Shown: positions 1 to 13,000, numbered from the stretch's first letter. The stretch: DNA of 64,000 nucleotides from Oegoconia quadripuncta (GCA_949316235.1 OX438750.1:17486865-17550864); one strand, 5' to 3'. Notes: generated by a model from the sequence alone, not told the origin. A program made the numbers and translations.

Positions 1-318
1 CGTTTTCGTAGTTTTTTTATGCACAACGGGTTAGTTCTTAACCTCAATCAAACCTGATGTTAAGTAAAGATGAAGCCGAAGGTGGCCCGCTTAATTGGGG
101 GGACTGGCTATTTTTTCTTTGACAAGTGGAACATAATGCTATTTACATTGTTTTTTGTTATTTGATTTAAAAAAGATGGTAGCTAGACAGGCGGGCATTT
201 AAAATGCCTACCACCAACCAAACCGAATACTAAACATGTACCCCGCTGGGGATCGAACCCGCGACCTCCGATTCGTAAACCTTATGTTGTTTTTATTAAG
301 TCACGGAGGTTAAAAACT
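1..318 (-). mobile_element. SINE family A, cut by the window edge
   Basis: tRNA-derived SINE. On the minus strand its head has a pol III B box (GGTTCGATCCCC, near 244-260) and it ends toward an A-rich CATAAAAAAAC tail at position 1. Same family as 2180-2515 and 44583-44917. It is not a tRNA gene: no cloverleaf can be folded around the boxes. Confidence 0.7.
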
Positions 319-959
319 AATAGATTATTTCAACCTGGAATATGTTGGTACAGAATAGCAATAACTTCAAGATTTCGATGAAAAGTAAATTGATAATCAA
401 CTTATTATTATGACTATTCCATCGAATCATTTACAGAGTTTCAGATAGAAAAAGACGATCTACTTAACATTAACATTGACTTCGAAATTCGGGAAGTGTC
501 AACCCTATTGTACTTAAGGCGTGGGTGAATATATCACCAGTAGTTGAGCAAGCCAGGTACATATTGACATAATGTGTGTGACCTGACACAAGCCCGTGTA
601 ACACAACCTACACTTAATGGATATTTACTAAGTTATGCCTTTGCTATTGTTGCTTGGATAATGTGCCCTTACTTGGCGAGACCAACACTATTGTATTAAG
701 TACATACTTCAGTACTCGTAAATCTTACCAAACTCACGCTTATATATAGACTTCAAAATTTTACATGAAAAACCAATGACATATTGTCTAAGAAAAATAT
801 AATATTATAGGTTTTTGTTGCTAAATACCTGAGCTATAATCTTCCAATTTGTTAGATTTTTTTATTTAATACATATTTAAAATTGACACTATATTATGTT
901 AACTTTCCGGAGAGTCGCTACCAGCTTGCACATTACCGTTGTCTTGCCCTCGACACTCA
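319..959. other. Intergenic, nothing recognised
   Basis: AT-rich sequence without a credible exon, RNA gene or repeat family member. Confidence 0.6.
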
Positions 960-1235
960 TCATCACCATCAGCCCGTAAACATCCCACTGCAGGGATAAT
1001 AGGTCTTCCCTCGTACCAACGCGCTGGCCCAATGCAGGTTGGGAACTTCACATGCCTTTGAATTTTTATTTCTCAGGCATGCAGGTTTCCTTACAATTTT
1101 TTTCTTCACCGTTTAGGAGCAGTCTGATAAATGCAAATACGTAATTAAATTATATTTAAAAACTCATTGCCACATGGACTGCCTGGGAATCGAACCCGGT
1201 CCTCCCAAATTGGGATCTCAAATTAAACCTTAAAT
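960..1235 (-). mobile_element. SINE family C
   Basis: Minus-strand SINE with B-box-like GGTTCGATTCCC near 1187-1198. The body shares GAGAAATAAAAATTC, GGCATGTGAAGT and GCCAGCG blocks with 6585-6775 and 41397-41688. It ends in the GGGCTGATGGTGATGATG tail. Confidence 0.65.
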
Positions 1236-2179
1236 TATAATGATGTAGACCCTTATCAAATAGTCCACGAGTGGATTATGATGGGTATTATGAGTTTTAT
1301 AGTGAATTCTAGAAATCGGAACCAGTTTAAGGATATAGGCCATACCCAAGTTATCGACGTTTTCATTTATAATATATATGTATACTACATATGTGTTTGT
1401 GTAGTATATCACCAGCTGTTATCCATAATACAAGCCTAGTTGCTTGGTACGGAACTAGATGGCGATGTATTGTGTAATGTCCAAGGATATTTATTTATAT
1501 TTGCAGCAAAAGTGCTATAAGGTCAATTTCAGCTGAGAATATTGTATTTACCTAGCATACTCATTGTTCCGTGATCTAATAGATAATGTATGTCATAGAT
1601 AATACTTGTAATATTATATTAGGTACCTACAACACTATATCTACATATTTGTAAACAAACCCAGCACTAATATATCAAGCGTTACTGACACGCCTCAATT
1701 AACTTTCTCTGACGTTTGTATCGCTCCATTTGTCACTGATACGCATGGAATAGCTCCTCCGTCACATGTCTGGGTTAGCTACGGTATAATCGGTGGGTAT
1801 ATCATTTAGGGCCATGTTTAGTGGTGACTGCTTGAAATGATTATATTCCGTTATATATCTATACGAGTAACTTGAATAAATCGCTTATTCCCTTCTATTT
1901 TTAGGGAATCTAATTAGGAAATAGGAAGTTAGGAAGCGATTATTATACCATCCTAAATGTAGAGACTAATTCGGCATATATTGCTGGTTGAAGTAAGGTT
2001 ATTTGAATTAACAGAAATAAGGCTCCCAGCAATGTATGGCGAACTAGTCTCTGCATTTAGGATAGAAGTAGTGCGGTCGAGACCTTCTAATCCACTAAAT
2101 AGGAATCTTACCTTCGATTACACCTTCCTAATTAGATTTCCTACAAATAGGGTAACAAGCGCTTAAGAGACCCACAATT
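1236..2179. other. Intergenic; weak inverted repeat only
   Basis: No gene seen. About 1890-2150 contains an imperfect inverted repeat (ATCCTAAATGTAGAGACTAATTCG against GAACTAGTCTCTGCATTTAGGAT, with GGGAATCTAATTAGGAA / CCTAATTAGATTTCC outside), probably an old foldback element of about 260 bp. Confidence 0.5.
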
Positions 2180-2515
2180 TTTTTTAAATTCATAATGGCT
2201 TGGTACTTGACCTCAATCACACCTGATGTTAAGTGAAATGAGGTTGAAGGTGGAAGCGTACTGACCCGGAAACCCCAACACATTTGGGAGACTGGCTATC
2301 TTATCTCTGACAACCGGAACACAACAATGCATATTAACATTGATGCTTGGCGGCAGATTTAGATAAGATGGTGGTTGCTAGCCAGCCGGACATTTAAAAT
2401 GCCCTACCACTAACCAAACCGAGTACTTAAACATGTACCCCGCTGGTGATCGAACCCGCGACCTCCAAATCGTAAACCGAATGTTGTTTACACTGAGCCA
2501 CGGAGGAGGTTTTAA
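2180..2515 (-). mobile_element. SINE family A
   Basis: Near-complete copy, head at 2440-2515 (GGTTCGATCACC B box). The body has the paired GACCCGGAAACCCCAACACA and GACAACCGGAACACAACA blocks on the plus strand; the A-rich 3' end lies toward 2180. Confidence 0.7.
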
Positions 2516-4140
2516 GATTCGGATAAGTATAACCCAAAACTAATTCTGGATCCTTGAGTAAAACCTTGGTCCATTCAACAGCACAAGCCGAATGTTAATT
2601 CCAGATATTATTTTTCAATGAACCATGATACGTAAAGATCCCAACGCAGATTAATATTTAATGAGTCATATGGTACGGTCTCAAAAATATAGTACTAATA
2701 CCTAAGTATAGTGGTATTGAAATATTTACTACGTACACTTTCTGTCTGTTTTCGTGTGTTAACAAATATACATGTATGTATTACTATCGCCTATGTAATC
2801 ATTACAATGCTTCTATGCTATATCATACGAGAATGTTATTTATATTACATAATAGTTCTCCAAAAGGAAATAAATAAATAAATAATCCTTTGTTTACAGA
2901 ATAATATTACGATTGTCATCAAACTATGTTGCTGCAGCTTATACTACTACTGGATTCCAGTTTGATTTTCTATTTTAATATTAATGATCTGTAACCATGC
3001 TCTTAAGCACCCTCACTTATGCTCTCTTGTGCAATCAATTGCACATTAAAACAGTATCAAAAAAAAATAGTATTTAGACTGAGTCGCGATCCCAATCTCA
3101 AGATCGATTTATAAATAAGGCCCGAAGTGTGATTTGTTTTTGTCAACATCATACCTAGCTTTCAAAAGCTATTATTAGCCAAATCAACAAAGAGTTTCTT
3201 TGTACCTCCACCTCCTCGTTAATTGAAATATATAAATAAATTAAAAATAAAAAGATATTTATTCATTCCAAAATTCACAAAATTGATTAGCAAACTGTTT
3301 ATTAAAACTAGGACAATTTTGATATGAAAGGGTAGGGACTCAGCGATGCTGCTGATTTTCAGGCCCCCCGAGCACAGTAGTTGCTGCCACCAGTGCCATC
3401 AAAGAATGTATTTAAGGCAGTTACAATAATAATTACAGGTTTAGGTTATAAATTTATGTTAATAAATAAATAATTAATTTTTAATATCACTTTATATAGT
3501 TATAACATCTGTTTGAACCTCACAATAGAGACGTTGAGCTCCTACAGAAAATTTGGAGATCCTACCACCGAAAAGGTAATGATTTCTACATTCTTCTTAT
3601 CAGTCCGTCCTCAAAATGATTCTAATTAATTATACTCCGCATCTCCAGACTGAAACCATTACAGCGGTATATTTATGACTCCGGGTCTAATTCAAGTTAA
3701 CTAAGTAACGTAGGTAATGAATGGACGGCTATAATGAGCATTGGGAGACGCCTTCGTCTCAGTCATCGCCATCTATTGCCTGTCGTGCGAGATTAATTTA
3801 TAACTGTGAAGGACCGCACTCAGTGTCAGATTGATGTAGCGCCCTGCGGTAAATTAAAGGGACGCAATTTTGAATTGACAATAGGGCAGAATTTATCTCG
3901 ACTCTTGATCGAACAACAATACCTACGAGCTAATCCGTTGAATTTCATGAAAAAAGTAACAGTAGTTTTTAACGGCCGTGTTTTGTGTCGAATTGATGTA
4001 GCGCCCTGGATTAATGGGGTCGCTATTTAGAAGTGAAGCAGTTATATCGATTCTTGTTGTGTATCATGACGATTTGAAATAACTTACAATATAAAACTTA
4101 TTTGAATTTGAAGAAACTTGTACGAATAACTACACTTAAT
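2516..4140. other. Intergenic; LINE-tail-like segment and a short direct repeat
   Basis: 3250-3430 looks like a reversed LINE 3' UTR (ATTCATTCCAAAATTCACAA) but carries no reading. ATTGATGTAGCGCCCTG occurs at about 3830 and 3993, inside an open but unrecognised 74-codon frame. No gene called. Confidence 0.4.
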
Positions 4141-4350
4141 CCCAACTAATATTATAAATGCGAAAGTTTGTGTGTGTGTATGCCGTATGTTGTATGTATG
4201 TTTGTTAACTCTTCTAGCCTAAACGGCTGGACGGATTTGGATGAAATTTGGATGGTAGACAGATTAGGACCTAGGATATTTTTTTTTGCTGGACCGAATT
4301 TGATGAAATCTTCCATGCGCATAGTAGCTAATATTGTATTTTAGGAAAAA
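4141..4350 (+). repeat. Dispersed 'TAATATTATAAATGCGAAAG' repeat
   Basis: Begins ACTAATATTATAAATGCGAA and contains GGACGGATTTGGATGAAATT. Other copies at 21944-22150 (+), 26241-26418 (+, partial) and 15408-15597 (-). Confidence 0.55.
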
Positions 4351-5945
4351 GCTGTCGGACGTACTTTTTATCACGTCACGTTTATCGCTTTGATAAGTTC
4401 AACAAATACAATGGCATGTAAAACTAAGATTTAACTTATATCTATATATTACATATAGTATTGTACTTGTGTCCTTCCACCGTAATAACATAAACACGTT
4501 AATAATATATTTAAGAAATCGTGAAAAGCACTGGATTTCAAAATAAGATGCAAGATTTATCTAGCTTAACGTCTTAAATATACCTATATTGTCCCTACCG
4601 TAAGAGCGTAGCAGATGCTTTGCTCCTTAAGATTGCTACTAGATTATATCAACTCACAGGACTTGATAAGCTCTATCATACTACGTGTACCAATCAGGCC
4701 ACTGAGAAGTAGTCCACCGCTTTGCATCCCCGCATACCACACAAATTAATGTAAAAACTCCTTCTTCAACTACAGTAATTTATTTATTTCATCTTTTCTA
4801 CAAAGTGCTTAATAGCAATGCTGCATTTAATTAAGTTACACACTCGTAATCTTTACTATGTGTGTACATATCGATTTCTAATGTTAATTTCACTACATAC
4901 TTAGTTATGTATAGTGAAATCAACATAACTAAATTTTATATTATAACTATAATAAGCTACAAATTTTCCAAATTAATAAAATAAAATATTATAGTCCTTA
5001 CATTGTAATTCCCTCTACTTAGTAGTTATTATTGTATCGGGAATATATATTTTAATCGTTGTCAAAACATCAAGTTCTATCTAAATCGCCTATAACCTAA
5101 GTTCGTCCCTGGTTTCGTCGCATGCCGGTACTTGACTCATGGATTTAAAGATATTCTCGAAATTGGGCTGCTCTGACTCAAAGGTAAGTCATCGGTGGTA
5201 AGTAGGCGCCAACATGCCGCTCGGTAACCTTCGTGTTTGTAGGTATTAATAAGGGTTAATGACGAGAAGGTACGTACGGTTTAAAAAACGATTAAGTACT
5301 AATCAAGAAATAATTCCTACAGAGGCAATTCTTGTAATACGGCACTGTTTAATGAGCCCACTTACTAAAATTACGCACACAGTGTGTAAAGTTGGAATGA
5401 GCACGACGAAGTACAGTTTAAAAGTGAGTACCTCTCCGGTACCAGTTCGAAGAATTACTCGAAATTTTTAGGAACCTTATGAATTTATTATAACAGAAAT
5501 TACTTTTGATTCTTATGCAGTAAAACGTAGAGGTGTTTTATACATTTTACTGCTGACACGATATTTGTCTCAAATAAAAGGGGAAATTCGAAAAAAAAAA
5601 ATATTGTGAACTCGGACTTTCGTAAAATAACGTAACTTATTTTACGAAACTCGTTTTCACTACTTAATAGTAGCACTCAGTTTATTAGTCGCCTTTTTTA
5701 TGCTACCAGCAGCTCAAATTTTTTCTATTTTGAGCAACACTTTTTTCTAAGTGTATGCACTTATGAACCTGATTGTACACTCACACATCAAGAGCCTAAT
5801 GCGGTCCACTGTTGGGCATAAGCCTTTTCCATGTTGCGATTTTAATAACATTTCATGGAAGCATTTGCCCCAATCGCCCCACTGAGCAAATGCAATTTTT
5901 TTGCGATCCGTATAACAAAGAGGCTACTGTGCATAACTGATGCTG
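4351..5945. other. Intergenic, no gene seen
   Basis: AT-rich. A short inverted pair (AATTTCACTACATACTTAGTTATGTATAGTGAAAT, near 4888-4920, described by its ends only) is the only structure. A family D fragment follows at 5946. Confidence 0.4.
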
Positions 5946-6019
5946 ACGATCCCTTAGTCGCCTTTTACGACCCACGGGAAGAGAGGTTTAGTCGTAATCT
6001 ACGACGAATGAACCTAGAA

Positions 6020-6178
6020 ATCACGGTTTTTGTTTTTATGCACAACGGGTTGGTACTTGCCCTCAATCACACCTGATGTTAACCGAAGATGAGGTCGAAG
6101 GTGGAAGCGTACTGACCCGGAAACCCCAACACATTTGGGGGACTGGCTATCTTATCTCTGACAACCGGAACACAACGG
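6020..6178 (-). mobile_element. SINE family A, 5'-truncated
   Basis: 3' half of the family A body only; the tRNA-like head is missing. Conserved ATGCACAACGGGTTGGTACT end. Confidence 0.65.
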
Positions 6179-6189
6179 TATGCACAACG

Positions 6190-7200
6190 TGCTTAGGTTC
6201 GTACATCCAATGTAACTTTAAAAGACACTGTGGTTCTATTTGTGCGATTCAAATAATCATTCGCAATAGGGTGTTGCGCCTTTGTCTCTCAGTTTCTAAC
6301 GAGTTTTATTTAATTATCAAACGAGAAGATGATTATTATGATATCTTTACCTAATAGTACATTACGATATAAGTGCGTAATGGTGGCTATAACACACGAG
6401 GCGTAATAGAGCCGAGTGTGTTTTACCAATATACGCACATAATTATATCGTACGAAGTTTTTCAATATATTTGCAAGCAAACAGAATAAAAAATCACGCG
6501 ACGCGCTGCCTACTGGCTGGTGACGCGGCGGCGGGCCAATTCGAAATTTGAAAAAAAAAAAACAATTTGAAGCATATTTTATTCATCATCATCAGCCCGT
6601 AAATATCTTACTGAAGGGATATGGGCCTTCCATCGTATAATGAGGGAGTATGGGCTGTAGCCCACTACGCTGGCCCAGTGCGGGTTGGGGACTCCACATG
6701 CCTTTGATTTTTATTTCTCAGGCTTGCAGGTTTCCTCACGATGTTTTCCTTCATCGTTTCTTATTTTATTACTGATCTCCATAACACATGGAGATAGCGA
6801 TATTTTATTCACCGGGCTGATGGGCTGTATGAGACTTATGGTCTTCGCCATAGCAAATAGTGCGGTTATAGTATATAACTTTAAACTTTGCGATTATAAA
6901 ACACGCGTGTTTTATGAGCTGCTTGTTATATATAAAACCGGTGAAATTAGATCCACTTTACGAGCAAGTACGTTGAAAACTTCGTTACGTTACAAGCTTA
7001 TCTATCATAAATAAAAAAAAATTAAGGCCATCCCATCTCCATTCCATTTAAAAAACATAGTGGTTCTCAATAGGGTGTTTATGTCGTGTTTGTCAGTCCA
7101 TAACGAGTTTAATTTTTTTTATCAAACGAGAAGAATTATTTATTATGATATCTTTACCTAAACTTCTTCACGTTATAAACTTATCTATCGCTCATACATA
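6190..7200. repeat. Locally duplicated sequence around SINE C copy 2
   Basis: 6230-6356 and 7060-7162 share CAATAGGGTGTT, TAACGAGTTTA, ATCAAACGAGAAGA and TTATGATATCTTTACCTAA. An imperfect inverted repeat spans 6362-6452 (TACGATATAA...TTATATCGTA with ACACACGAGGCG / CGAGTGTGTT inside). SINE C copy 2 (6585-6775, headless) lies between the direct repeats. Probably an old non-autonomous DNA element split by insertions; no gene seen. Confidence 0.4.
6585..6775 (-). mobile_element. SINE family C, headless copy
   Basis: Contains CATCATCAGCCCGTAAATAT and the CACATGCCTTTGA to TTTCCTCACGATG blocks in reverse orientation; the tRNA-like head is absent. Confidence 0.6.
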
Positions 7201-7489
7201 GATAACCAATAATAACAAATAACCAAACATCCGGCCGGAAGGGCTACTCGACTGCTCGAACAGTTTACTTTATTATGTGTCTATGAATTTATTAATACCG
7301 TTACTTATAATAGCAGGCTCCTGAGAGGTTTATGGGAAGAAGCTTTTACGAAAAGCTATGAAAGTTTCCGTTGTTACATCGTGTAAGCATCCAGGAAGTA
7401 TAATAAAATAGGGTTAATTCAACAAACTTTTATACAAGCATCTTTACAATTCAAAAATATTCGCCAAGCGATCTTACGAGTACTTTGTT

Positions 7490-7850
7490 CAAAGTCAAAA
7501 ATGCTTTATTTTGTAAGTACACAGGGTACCTACACTTAAATATAGTCAATTTTATATTTCTTAAGCTACTGCTTGTTTAAAATACATTTTTCCCCTGAGA
7601 AGAGCAAGCGAGAAACTCGAGGGGTTGCTCTTTTAAAAACAGATGTTTATATTACAAGAAGCTTTTTATATTTCATTATTAATTATGAAATAGCCTGGCA
7701 TGCGAACGAGCTGATTATGTCCAGGGATGATTATCAGATGATAATCATCTTTGATTTACAAAATCTTCATTTCAATAAATTTAAAGCTACTATAAAATAG
7801 AAACTTATTAAGAAAGCATATTATACGATATCAGACTATATATCTATATA
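7490..7850 (+). repeat. Family F repeat, copy 1
   Basis: Shares with 48985-49335 (-) the ends AGTCAAAAATGCTTTATTTT and CTTCATTTCAATAAATTTAAAG, plus CCCTGAGAAGAGCAAGC and CTGGCATGC blocks. Non-coding. Its right end is duplicated in inverted orientation to form the 7753-7965 palindrome. Confidence 0.5.
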
Positions 7851-7965
7851 GTCTGATATCGTATACTATATATCTATATAGTCTGATATCGTATAATATG
7901 CTTTCTTAATAAGTTTCTATTTTATAGTAGCTTTAAATTTATTGAAATGAAGATTTTGTAAATCA
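7753..7965. repeat. Near-perfect palindrome of ~212 bp
   Basis: The sequence from GATTTACAAAATCTTC through AGCATATTATACGATATC is followed by its reverse complement with almost no spacer. The centre has a doubled TATCTATATAGTCTGATATC unit. It would extrude as a long cruciform. Confidence 0.85.
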
Positions 7966-8837
7966 ACAAGTACCTTATTGAAAGAGACATAACCCTTTGA
8001 ACTCCATTCCACTCTTTGGATAACCATAAGCTTTACTAATACCTAAAACTTGTATGGTCATTTTTAATATGATGTCTCAAACAATATTAAAACCTAAATA
8101 AATTGTTGTTAATTTGACCCACTTGATCTAAGACACAGTAGGACCTAACCTCTCCTTTTCAGAAATATATATTACAGGACTTGGAGAAAGAACGCCTTGC
8201 AGCTGTCTGAAATACACAACACTCAGACATATTCAGTCCCAGAAAGCAACCACGAAGGGTGAAAAAAGGGGAGTTTTAGCCGGGAAAGGTCCGCGGCGTA
8301 ATCCTCAGGTGGAGAGCTCTAGTGCAATAGGAAACATGTACCTAAGCTATCCACGGGTATGTCGGATTTCCCTCTTTCCCGAAAAAGAGGTTCCGGGCTC
8401 TTCCCATACGTGAGATCTATGGTTTTAGTAGTATCCTGAGAAACTCACGGTAAGGGCTGGGTTAGCCATCCCGAGAATAATAGATTATTTTCAGCCGGGG
8501 ACCACAGCCGAAGGAATATAGCTACAAAGTAGGTTGTTAGGTACCTACAGAATATTTACGATTGTAGGCAGGTATAGTCTCTACCACTTTTCTCATGTTA
8601 GGTACATATGGTACTTATCTGTGCTCTGGTATCCGAAATCAATCTATCGATAAATACTGCTACCTCATTCTAATACCGTAAGTTATTTATGCCCTATCAA
8701 AACTACATTGTTCGTAATGTAATGTTTTTTTGCTAATTTTATAACGGCGCTGCTTACTTAGGTATACTTAGTTGATATTTATATGCATACCTTATTTCGT
8801 GTGGGTGGGTAATTTTTATCGAATGTACCTACCTATA
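7966..8837. other. Intergenic; GC-richer block of unknown nature
   Basis: 8150-8540 is richer in G and C (GGGGAGTTTTAGCCGGGAAA, GGTATGTCGGATTTCCCTC) than its surroundings and has a repeat-like look, but no frame, family or terminal repeat could be assigned. Confidence 0.35.
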
Positions 8838-9130
8838 CAGAACAAGTGAACTGCGAACAGTTCTTGGATGGGTGACCGTTAGTGGCATTTTAATAGGAGT
8901 GTTTCCGTGCTTCAGAGGGCACGTTAAATATTCGGTCCCGGTTGTTTTCAGTTGAAGGCAGTTGTTAAGCCAAGTCAGTGGCCTACAGCAGCTTAAAAAC
9001 GCTGACTGTCAGGTGGCCACTAGTCTGACACAAATCCACCGAACCGCACTGGATACATGTGGTGGACCATAATCCATCACATCTGTGCCCCAACACTGGG
9101 GACGTAGTGTAAGGCTGTTAATAATGATAT
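8838..9130 (+). mobile_element. 5S rRNA-derived SINE (SINE3 type), degenerate
   Basis: AACAGTTCTTGGATGGGTGACCG at the 5' part is the internal pol III promoter (box C) of 5S rRNA. The sequence then departs from 5S into a body with GGCACGTTAAATATTCGGTC and GTCAGTGGCC, which I regard as common in lepidopteran DNA. Too short and divergent for a 5S gene. Confidence 0.65.
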
Positions 9131-9202
9131 AAAATATATTTTTTAATTTAAACAAAGGGCACATTCGTACCACGGACTACTGAGATACGCCCGGACAGAG
9201 AC

Positions 9203-9463
9203 TAAATAAATTAATATCTTTGCACATACACACAGCGCCATCGAGGTACACAATAAGCATCTAGGTTTGTGTTATGAATACCAGATGGTTGATAAACTAC
9301 ACAAATATCTTTTTTGTAAATAAATACATGTAAAAATGAAAAACATCGATAACTCGGGAACACGTCTGTATTCATCATACAAACATATGACCCTAGCGGG
9401 ATTCGAACCCGCGACCATTTGGTATAGTAGCAGAGTTTCTAACCACTACACCAAACAGGTCGT
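9203..9463 (-). mobile_element. SINE family B
   Basis: Minus-strand tRNA-derived SINE with A box (TGGTGTAGTGGTTAG, near 9445-9460) and B box (GGTTCGAATCC). The body ends in TGGCGCTGTGTGTATGTGCA and an AT-rich tail. Other copies: 16482-16733, 18050-18210, 22867-23118, 31727-31978, 37115-37350, 42152-42546, 45735-45985. Confidence 0.8.
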
Positions 9464-9834
9464 CAAATCAATGGAACCTATATACTCTTAGACAGAGTTC
9501 TGTTGTTTTGTTTTGAATGAGTTCACTTGGTTAGTAGAGCTAAACCAATGCATTAGTCAGCTTCAAGATCTACGGACTATTCGCTGCGGAAATCGCTTAA
9601 TTATTTTCTTTTCTAAGCAAAGCTTGTACTATGGATAATCTAGTATCCATAGTACATACATAAATATTTATATATACATCCATGACTCGGGAATAAATTT
9701 TCGTATTCATATAGACATTGACTTCACAGAATATGCAGCGTGTACTTGGAGCTTTTAGAGTGGGTATTGATCCTTATGAGACACAACTTTTGACTAAGTT
9801 CCTAACAGCCTCCTTATCTCAACGTAAGTAATAT

Positions 9835-10015
9835 AAGGTTTACAAAATGAAGGTCGCGAGTTCAATTCCCAGCGGACAACATGTTCAGTACCTACTCGGT
9901 GGGTGGCGGTAAGACATTTTATAAATGTCGGGCTGGCCAGCTACCACCATTTTAACTAAATCGTCGCGAAATAATAATTTTAATAAGCATTATTATGTTT
10001 GTGCTATTTGCTTAC
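9835..10015 (+). mobile_element. SINE family A, old plus-strand copy
   Basis: GGTCGCGAGTTCAATTCCCA (B box) followed by CTACTCGGTGGG and GGCCAGCTACCACC, the family A order on the plus strand; strongly diverged. Confidence 0.55.
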
Positions 10016-13000
10016 GGGTGAGCCTCCATCTTCAGCCATATCTTCACCTATCATTGTCTTCATCCTCACCTTCAGGTGTGAGTAACACTCATCGTTTTTC
10101 GTCGGGGTTAAAAACAGGGGTGCAGATTTAATATCATCAAGAGACAGCAGTACATTACATAAGTACGGATACTGATCTTGGAGTGTGTGTAATTGCTTCT
10201 TAACTAGATACAACCGATGGCTTTCTAGTCGCACAGGTTACAAAATAAGGGGGCCGGGCTTATCACCTATCGATACCTTCGAATGTGACATTTGAAGAGA
10301 GAGTATTCACGAACTGCTGTGTCCAAATGTCAAACCGGAACATCTTTAAAAGATGTCAGGCGGTATTTGACGTTTTTGATACTGTCAACAGACTCAGATA
10401 AATATATTTTTTTCTTGATTTCTTTGCAAGTCATCCATCTTCCTTTTCTTTCTCACAGGGAATTTCAATAAACCTGTATACTTAAAGGTGAGAAAAGTAC
10501 CTAAGTGCTTATTCAGAATTAACTGTCACCAAAGAATTAAGCACCCTACATTTTTACCTGCATCTCTCCGAACGGGATTCTTGAGAATAATTCAATTAAT
10601 TCATTACTATCCCTTTATATTCAAGGCGTTACGCAAGGGTTACCCCTTTCACCAGTTGTCATCGTACACAACTTTTGGTACCTGTATCTTTTCTCATAAG
10701 TGGTGAGAAAAGCCAGCTGTTTAAGTACCGGTTTGGTCATCAGAAGGGCACCGCAGTATGGAAATCTACTAGAATATAAACAGTAAAATAAAGGAATTGG
10801 CAATAAAATTTATTATTAAAAATTCACGATTAATTTTATGTTGACTCTCGCACATATCAAAAGAGAAGCAAAAGGGATTTCCTTATATGAGGTTCGAGTT
10901 GCTCAGTGATTTATCACATCATTGTATGGCAATGGTTGAAATTATCGTGCTCTTTTATTCATATTAAGTAATAGAAAAGCTACCAAAAACAAATGTGTCA
11001 ATAACCATTTACCTACGGCAGTAAAATTAATTAAAATTGTTTGACAACCGCCATGCCCAACGACGTCGCTCCAAGTCACATAGGATCAGGTTGGGCTTAA
11101 GAATAATCAATGTGTAGTAACCCTATGTATAAGGTTGCCGCCTTTAGATAGATCGATTCAATCTGAAATTTATCATCTTTATTCAGCATGTCTGTCAGCT
11201 ACCTGCCTGCTAACTGCCCACTTCTGTTGGTATTCAAAGACTGAATTTGTACTGACTGAAAGACCTTTTGTGTATTGTGATTTCTCTCCTGTTTTTTTTT
11301 TCAATGTAAGTATATGTGTATACTTATATGGAATAAAGTGTTAAATTATTAAATTACTGAATTACTACTTAAATCTCCTTAGTAGACCATAACTAAAACT
11401 CAAACTCCTTAAAAGACCATAGTTGTGCATCTTTCGTATCACCTAGATTTTCAGGTTGGCGTAACATACAGACACATACCTGCCCATAGTTTAACAAGTG
11501 TTATATTTTTTAAATTACTGACCTTACCTAAATCAGTTATTTGCCCACTAAGTACCTACAAAGTAATTGACAATTCTTCTGGAGGTGAAGACCTGATAAC
11601 CTGGAATCGAGGATACTTTTACCAGGAACAGGTCTTCCCAAGTTCTAACTATACTGTATTTGTTCAAAATGTATGTAAACTTGTGAACTGAATAAATGGT
11701 TACTTATATACAATGTAATGTAAAGACGAATGTAATACCATTCACCTCGATTCTGTTCACATCTACACACCGTTCGCCGACAAATCGATTCCGTCAATCA
11801 CGACACAACTAACCTTATTGTGTCGACCTTGCACCCGAGCTGTCGTGCTGTTCAGCTGCGTACTATTACCATCCGAAAAAAGTACCAGTCACGTTCAAGG
11901 CCGCTGCATTCACTGACCGAGTTAAATGATACTTTTGTTTACGTAGGTATTTTACACGTGACACTGGTTACCTAGATTTAACAATAGTAAAAGATTTAGT
12001 GAACATTGCCGGAGTTCTTGGAAGAAATGAAAAGGATAGTCCTGTTAAACACATTCTAATCCCCAGAAGACAAAGTGACCAATAACAGTATTTCTTGCGG
12101 TCTTTACAAGGCAATCTTCATTCACCAAAGTGTCAATGCACATGCGGTAATGCATACAAAGCTATTCACTGCAACGGCACCCAGACCGGTCATTTCACTA
12201 TCACCCAATCCGTTAGAGAAATTTTATCGTGTCACCCCAGCACCGTACAAATTCCGCTACCTGTATCATCCCTCGGTATCCTTTATACTTTTTTCTTGCC
12301 TACTATAACCTTTTGTCCGAACAATTTTTTTGTAGATTGAATTACGGGTTGCCTTGTGAGGTTGCAGCCACCATTCGACACGGCCGCATTCCAGCTGCTA
12401 ATTTGGTAGTATTAAATAAAACACGCATGTCCTGATGTTAGACAGAGATGGGTGAAATGGTATCCTTCACTTTCGGATTACGTTAAAGGTCGGGTCTATT
12501 CACGTAATATGAATTATGAAGGGGCTAGCGTCTAAGAGAGCTGCTTGCTTAGCTTACGTTTTTAAAATAAAGAGTTTGATGTTCAAAAGTCCAATTAATA
12601 TTATAGGTTGATATTCCGGTATTTTGATTATATAGTTGTGATGCTTCATCAATTACCATGTTTTCTTTTTTATTCATTTATTGACCTGTCAATTAGTAAC
12701 CGTCATGATCGTGGGGTCATTGCAGGTCGATGATTCAAATTCCTGAAATTTGTATTTTATTAATACGGACCATGAACCTCTGCATAATTATTCCACTTGT
12801 AATTTCACTGAGAACCTGTGGAGTATCATAATCAGTAAGGATAACTTCTGAAACCTCAAATATCAATTTTCTGTAATAATCCTGTTCTCAGACTGACTCA
12901 TTACCTTCACCGCGTATCTTCACTGACACACGCTACACTGAATTTCGGAAGCAACTTTAATCTTATCTCTCACATTCATTATGTATGATCTTCCGGTGTC

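Noticed and set aside
8850..8880. 5S rRNA gene
   Set aside because: Only the internal promoter region matches 5S; the rest diverges into a SINE-like body.
9413..9460. tRNA gene from A and B boxes
   Set aside because: The boxes belong to family B SINE heads (eight copies); no acceptor stem or anticodon arm can be folded.
12075..12435. Cluster of overlapping small plus-strand genes
   Set aside because: Three frames open at once in low-stop sequence; none shows motifs or a plausible start context.
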